Made by a program: the position numbers and the translations under genes. A model generated the notes under the pieces. The model worked only from the letters and a program-made list of their open reading frames with translations. It had not been told where the DNA came from and did not search any database. Below are positions 4,655 through 7,800 of a stretch of 7,800 bases of DNA, piece by piece; the first letter of the stretch is position 1, and each line of letters begins with the position of its first letter. The stretch comes from CAZSVI01 sp964610205 (GTDB lineage Bacteria; Bacillota; Clostridia; DSM-8532). The stretch covers positions 1 through 7,800 of the forward strand of contig CAZSVI010000153.1 in the NCBI GenBank assembly GCA_964610205.1, read 5' to 3'.

Positions 4655-6088
4655 GTATGCCTTGCCCCAATATATCATATGTTTCGCAGGCTTACCGCAG
4701 CAAACGCAAAAATCCGATACCTTATCCTGTACAAAGGGAATACATCGTGCCGATGCGGAAGTTTTTTCCTTTACCATGTCTTCACAGGCTTCATTCCCAC
4801 ACCACATGGCTTTAATAAACCCTGGTGTTTTTTCGCAGATATCGGCAAACTCATCCATTGTTTTTACCACATAGGTTTTCTTATCTCTCATTAATCTTGC
4901 TTTTTCCAGAAGCTCCTTTTGCATATCGGCAAGAATTTCCGGAATACTGGTTTCCAGTTCATTCATTGAAACAAAAAGCTTTTCCCTGGTATCCCGACGG
5001 ACAATAACGCACTGGTTTTTTTCAATGTCTTTAGGCCCTATCTCCAACCGCAGCGGAACACCCCTCATTTCGTATTCACTGAATTTCCAGCCGGGCATTT
5101 TATCACTGGAATCAATATCGACTCGCATGATTTTTGCCAGCCTTGTCTTCACTTCAAAAGCCTTATCCAAAACACCGTCCTTGTGCTGCTGTACAGGTAT
5201 GACAACACGCTGCACGGGTGCTGCCTCCGGAGGCAGCACTAATCCGCTGTCATCTCCATGCACCATTATTACAGCACCAATGAGACGCGTCGTCATACCC
5301 CATGAAGTTTGATGCACATAACGCAATTGATTGTTTTTATCAGTATATTGAATATCAAAAGCTTTGGCAAAACCGTCTCCAAAATTATGTGTTGTTCCTG
5401 TTTGAAGAGCTTTTCCGTCATGCATAAGGCTTTCAATTGTATAGGTTGATTTTGCTCCGGCAAACTTTTCCTTCTCGGTTTTTCTCCCTTTTATTACAGG
5501 GATTGCAAGCACATTTTCACAAAATTCGGCATATACGTCAAGCATTCTTAAGGTTTCTTCCTGGGCATCTTCTGCGGCAGCGTGAGCAGTATGCCCTTCC
5601 TGCCATAAAAATTCAAGGGTACGCAGGAACGGACGGGTTGTTTTTTCCCATCGAACTACGGAACACCACTGGTTGTATAGCTTTGGGAGATCTCTGTAGG
5701 AATGGATAATGTTAGCATAATGTTCACAAAACAGCGTTTCAGAAGTTGGTCTTACACACAGTTTTTCTGTAAGTTCCTCCTTTCCGCCATGTGTCACCCA
5801 TGCAACCTCAGGCGCAAAACCTTCAACATGATCCTTTTCCTTTTGCAATAAACTTTCCGGAATAAACATGGGCATATAAACATTTTCATGTCCTGTATCC
5901 TTGAATCTTTTGTCCAGATTTTTCTGAATCAGTTCCCATATGGCATATCCATAAGGGCGGATAATCATACAGCCACGAACACTGGAATAGTCCACAAGGT
6001 CGGCCTTTTTTATAATATCCGTATACCATTGGGCAAAATCCTCATTCATTGATGTAATGGCTTCCACAAGCTTCCTGTCATTTGACAT
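4652..6088 (-). CDS. proS: Prolyl-tRNA synthetase, archaeal/eukaryotic-like zinc-type
   Basis: A 478-residue class II aminoacyl-tRNA synthetase that attaches proline to tRNA-Pro in the cytosol. Visible parts: the motif 1 region (36-77, MIIRPYGYAIWEL...YMPMFIP); the proline/ATP pocket PTSETLF (114-120); motif 2 (147-170, RWEKTTRPFLRTLEFLWQEGHTAHA); motif 3 region (260-287, TSWGMTTRLIGAVIMVHGDDSG); the anticodon-binding domain (about 293-400, RGVPLRLEIGPKD); and a C-terminal zinc-type domain. The latter has Cys430, Cys435, Cys461 and Cys464 in C-x4-C-x25-C-x2-C spacing, ending with the family's characteristic C-terminal Tyr. The roughly 180-residue editing insertion of typical bacterial ProRS is absent, as expected for this short form. 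The ATG has AAAGGAGT about 8 bases upstream. It is separated from radC by 140 bp with a possible promoter (6194-6202) and a leader hairpin, but no T-box is seen. Termination is at 4439-4482. Confidence 0.97.
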   Translation of the reverse strand: MSNDRKLVEAITSMNEDFAQWYTDIIKKADLVDYSSVRGCMIIRPYGYAIWELIQKNLDKRFKDTGHENVYMPMFIPESLLQKEKDHVEGFAPEVAWVTHGGKEELTEKLCVRPTSETLFCEHYANIIHSYRDLPKLYNQWCSVVRWEKTTRPFLRTLEFLWQEGHTAHAAAEDAQEETLRMLDVYAEFCENVLAIPVIKGRKTEKEKFAGAKSTYTIESLMHDGKALQTGTTHNFGDGFAKAFDIQYTDKNNQLRYVHQTSWGMTTRLIGAVIMVHGDDSGLVLPPEAAPVQRVVIPVQQHKDGVLDKAFEVKTRLAKIMRVDIDSSDKMPGWKFSEYEMRGVPLRLEIGPKDIEKNQCVIVRRDTREKLFVSMNELETSIPEILADMQKELLEKARLMRDKKTYVVKTMDEFADICEKTPGFIKAMWCGNEACEDMVKEKTSASARCIPFVQDKVSDFCVCCGKPAKHMIYWGKAY

Positions 6089-6131
6089 TAAACTACACTC
6101 CTTTTGTCATTACTATTAATATTTACATTAT

Positions 6132-6154
6132 GATGTCCGGTTGTTTCCGGATCA
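6132..6154 (-). other. Hairpin in the proS leader
   Basis: In the minus-strand transcript UGAUCCGG (6154-6147) can pair with CCGG-AC-AUCA (6140-6131) around the loop AAACAA, with a two-base bulge. It lies about 45-65 bases upstream of the proS start. No U tract follows, so it is not a terminator, and the T-box consensus that often controls synthetase genes in Firmicutes is absent. The function is unknown. Confidence 0.25.
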
Positions 6155-6193
6155 TTACATCCTGTTGTCTTGTTATTCCATAAATGTTTTTAA

Positions 6194-6202
6194 TTTATAT
6201 CA
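6194..6202 (-). promoter_or_regulatory. Possible extended -10 promoter for proS
   Basis: TGATATAAA on the minus strand, inside CTGTTGATATAAAT, resembles an extended -10 box and shares TGTTGATATAA with the site upstream of the pseudouridine synthase gene. It lies between radC and proS, about 105 bases before the proS start. No convincing -35 is present, so this is a weak call. It would let proS be transcribed apart from radC. Confidence 0.35.
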
Positions 6203-6228
6203 ACAGAGGCAATTGCGTATACCGTTAT

Positions 6229-6906
6229 TTACAGCAACCCGTTCTCGGCGAAACTGAAATAGCTGTTTCCTGCTGCAATCATATGATCTACAACTGTAAT
6301 GGAAATAGTTTTTAACGCGTCACAAATTTTCCGCGTAACTTCAATATCGGCACTTGAGGGCTTTAAACTGCCTCCAGGGTGGTTGTGTGCTAAAATAACG
6401 CTGCTTGCCTGATGCCTCAGGGCGGTTTCAACAATAATCCTTGGATAAACCGGCGCTTCATTTATTGTTCCCTCATGTACAAGAGCCGCATATTTCATAT
6501 GGTTCTGGGAGTTCAGGCATATGACGTAAAAGGCTTCATAATTTTTACCCAAAAATAGTGAAGTCACAAATTCCCCCGCTTTTGTTGAACTATCAAGAAC
6601 CGGCCTTTTCCCCTGTTTGATCAGCATATACTTTCGTGCCAGTTCAGGTATCATAGATAGGAGCACTGCAGTATTTTTGGTAATTCCTCCTAATTTTATC
6701 AACTCTTCAGGTTGTGCATCAAAAAGGCTTTCCAACGTTCCAAACTTTTTCAGCAGCCTGTGTGCGATTTCGTTCGTATCTTTTCTGGGGACGGCATAAA
6801 ACAGGAGCATTTCAAGTATCTGATGATCCTCAAAAGCGCTCATCCCTTCTTCAATAAAACGCTGTTTCATCTTTTCACGATGACCTTCATGTAAATTTCC
6901 TTCCAT
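6229..6906 (-). CDS. radC: RadC-family JAB/MPN (JAMM) domain protein
   Basis: A 225-residue protein, full length for the family. The N-terminal part (1-95) has helix-hairpin-helix character (LLKKFGTLESLFDAQPEELIKLGGITKNTA). The C-terminal JAB/MPN domain (about 105-225) carries the metal-binding JAMM signature HNHPGGS...D: His174, His176, Ser180 and Asp187, with Glu146 in VHEGT as the likely upstream acidic residue. It ends with the typical FSFAENGLL. RadC was first linked to DNA repair, but that assignment has been questioned and its true substrate is not established; a zinc-dependent hydrolase fold is known. AAGGGAG stands 7 bases before the ATG, and the upstream pseudouridine synthase gene ends 12 bp away, so the two are almost certainly translated from one mRNA. 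Confidence 0.95.
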   Translation of the reverse strand: MEGNLHEGHREKMKQRFIEEGMSAFEDHQILEMLLFYAVPRKDTNEIAHRLLKKFGTLESLFDAQPEELIKLGGITKNTAVLLSMIPELARKYMLIKQGKRPVLDSSTKAGEFVTSLFLGKNYEAFYVICLNSQNHMKYAALVHEGTINEAPVYPRIIVETALRHQASSVILAHNHPGGSLKPSSADIEVTRKICDALKTISITVVDHMIAAGNSYFSFAENGLL

Positions 6907-6918
6907 AATTTTTCTCCC

Positions 6919-7596
6919 TTAATTGATTGAAAAGATATCCCAGGGTTTGTTAGCCGGTGGTATGCTTGTTATTGAAATAATCTCATCCTTTACCGGATGT
7001 CTGAAGGTCAATTTGTACGACCATAAGGCCAGATTATCAGTAAATCCACGTCCCATACCCCCATATTTCTTATCTCCAATAACAGGGTGTCCGTTATAAG
7101 AAAGCTGTACTCTGATCTGGTGCGATCTGCCTGTTTCAAGATTGATCCCAACCAATGCCATATTATTCCGTTCATCCAGTATTTCATAGTGCAATATTGC
7201 TTTCCTGCCGTCATTAAAGCCTTGAGAGACCACCTTCACCTGATTACTTTTCCTGTCTTTCCAAAGATAATCAATATAGGTTCCCTGCTTAATGTTAAAT
7301 TTTCCTTCAGTGACAGCCAGATATGTTTTTTGCATTTCTCTTCCTCTGATCTGTTCGGAAAGCCTGGACGCTGCTTTTGATGTACGGGCAAAAACCATAA
7401 CACCTCCAACAGGCCTGTCCAGACGATGAACAAGACCCAAATACACATCTCCCGGCTTGTTATATTTATCTTTTATATACAATTTAAAATAGGACAACAA
7501 ATCCATATCCTTGCTGATATCTCCCTGAACCGGTATATTTACCGGTTTTTCCACTACCAGCAAATGATTGTCTTCAAATAGAACCTTGATTGTCAT
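6919..7596 (-). CDS. RluA-family RNA pseudouridine synthase (no S4 domain)
   Basis: A 225-residue enzyme of the RluA/RsuA superfamily that isomerises uridine to pseudouridine in rRNA or tRNA. Motif I is VHRLDRPVGGVMVFA (56-70) with the catalytic Asp60. The later family motifs are also present: LETGRSHQIRVQL (153-165, with Arg162) and GDKKYGG (174-180). It starts directly at the catalytic domain (VLFEDNHLLVVEKP), so the N-terminal S4 RNA-binding domain of RluD-type enzymes is absent; target uridines cannot be assigned. The start at 7596 is chosen because GGAGG (7607-7611) lies 10 bases upstream. Longer in-frame ATGs at 7620 and 7659 have no RBS and add sequence unlike the family. It is the first gene of a tight pair with radC. 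Extended -10 promoter candidates lie at 7745-7768. Confidence 0.93.
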   Translation of the reverse strand: MTIKVLFEDNHLLVVEKPVNIPVQGDISKDMDLLSYFKLYIKDKYNKPGDVYLGLVHRLDRPVGGVMVFARTSKAASRLSEQIRGREMQKTYLAVTEGKFNIKQGTYIDYLWKDRKSNQVKVVSQGFNDGRKAILHYEILDERNNMALVGINLETGRSHQIRVQLSYNGHPVIGDKKYGGMGRGFTDNLALWSYKLTFRHPVKDEIISITSIPPANKPWDIFSIN

Positions 7597-7606
7597 ATTT
7601 GAACTT

Positions 7607-7611
7607 CCTCC
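7607..7611 (-). promoter_or_regulatory. Ribosome binding site deciding the pseudouridine synthase start
   Basis: GGAGG (within GGAGGAAG) on the minus strand lies 10 bases before the ATG at 7596. The alternative upstream ATGs (7620 and 7659) have no purine-rich element before them. The site lies inside the longer frame, so translation from 7596 is the better model. Confidence 0.75.
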
Positions 7612-7744
7612 GAAATTCATTGCAACAATAATTTTACACAATAAAGCTGTCTTCCTCAAAATAATCGCATATAACAGCCCGAATCATAGGCATTCTCGTC
7701 AAACCGTTAAAGAATATTTTTTTCGGTCTGATATGTATAACCTT

Positions 7745-7768
7745 ATTATATCAACAGATATTATAACA
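7745..7768 (-). promoter_or_regulatory. Two overlapping extended -10 boxes upstream of the pseudouridine synthase gene
   Basis: On the minus strand TGTTATAAT (7768-7760) and TGATATAAT (7753-7745) are each perfect TATAAT hexamers with an upstream TG, i.e. extended -10 elements. Neither has a good -35, which extended -10 promoters often tolerate. They would give a leader of about 140 nt (7597-7740) in which I see no riboswitch, terminator or small gene. Confidence 0.45.
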
Positions 7769-7800
7769 TATTTTATACTTTTTCTACATCTAAATCCGTT

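Noticed and set aside
6089..6228. T-box leader controlling proS
   Set aside because: Synthetase genes of Firmicutes often have one, but the gap is only 140 bp, the conserved GGGUGGNACCGCG-type antiterminator sequence is absent, and no terminator precedes the gene.
7597..7659. N-terminal extension of the pseudouridine synthase starting at 7659 or 7620
   Set aside because: Neither ATG has an RBS, the added residues do not resemble the family, and a good RBS sits in front of 7596.

Overview
The window looks like chromosomal DNA from an endospore-forming Firmicute, most likely a clostridium of the Acetivibrio / Ruminiclostridium type. The clues are AT-rich intergenic DNA, strong AGGAGG-type ribosome binding sites, U-tract terminators, a zinc-type (archaeal/eukaryotic-like) prolyl-tRNA synthetase, and two sites matching the forespore sigma-G promoter consensus. 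The genus is an inference from protein character; no search was run. All eight credible genes lie on the minus strand, so transcription runs from high to low coordinates.

Right third (7800 to 4652): an RluA-family pseudouridine synthase, radC and proS follow one another. The first two are almost touching. proS has its own leader of about 140 bp and ends in a strong terminator (4439-4482). A MITE-like, TIR-bounded repeat of about 150 bp (4502-4654) lies between the proS stop codon and that terminator. The right half of a second copy is at 1-91.

Middle (4425 to 3231): a candidate sigma-G promoter (4396-4425) drives a secreted SH3-CAP protein (YkwD-like). A 66-residue Asn/Gln-rich protein with a TEFSED motif follows 40 bp downstream and resembles a gamma-type small acid-soluble spore protein. 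A near-ideal terminator (3231-3256) closes the unit. This is probably a small forespore-expressed operon.

Left half (3153 to 768): a sigma-A-like promoter with an extended -10 (3125-3153) precedes two tandem secreted TolC-family coiled-coil proteins. Their second repeat lacks room for the usual outer-membrane beta segment, which is notable if the host has no outer membrane.

Left end (731 to 98): a second, perfect-consensus sigma-G-like promoter (702-731) drives a glycine-zipper YflT-type 'general stress' protein, followed by a GC-rich hairpin (98-121) and the repeat.

The most interesting signals are the paired sigma-G-like promoters with identical -10 elements, the gamma-SASP-like gene in the same unit as a CAP protein, the beta-segment-poor TolC pair, and the long-palindrome repeat that supplies part of the proS stop codon. 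I see no CRISPR array, tRNA, rRNA, IS transposase or classical riboswitch.
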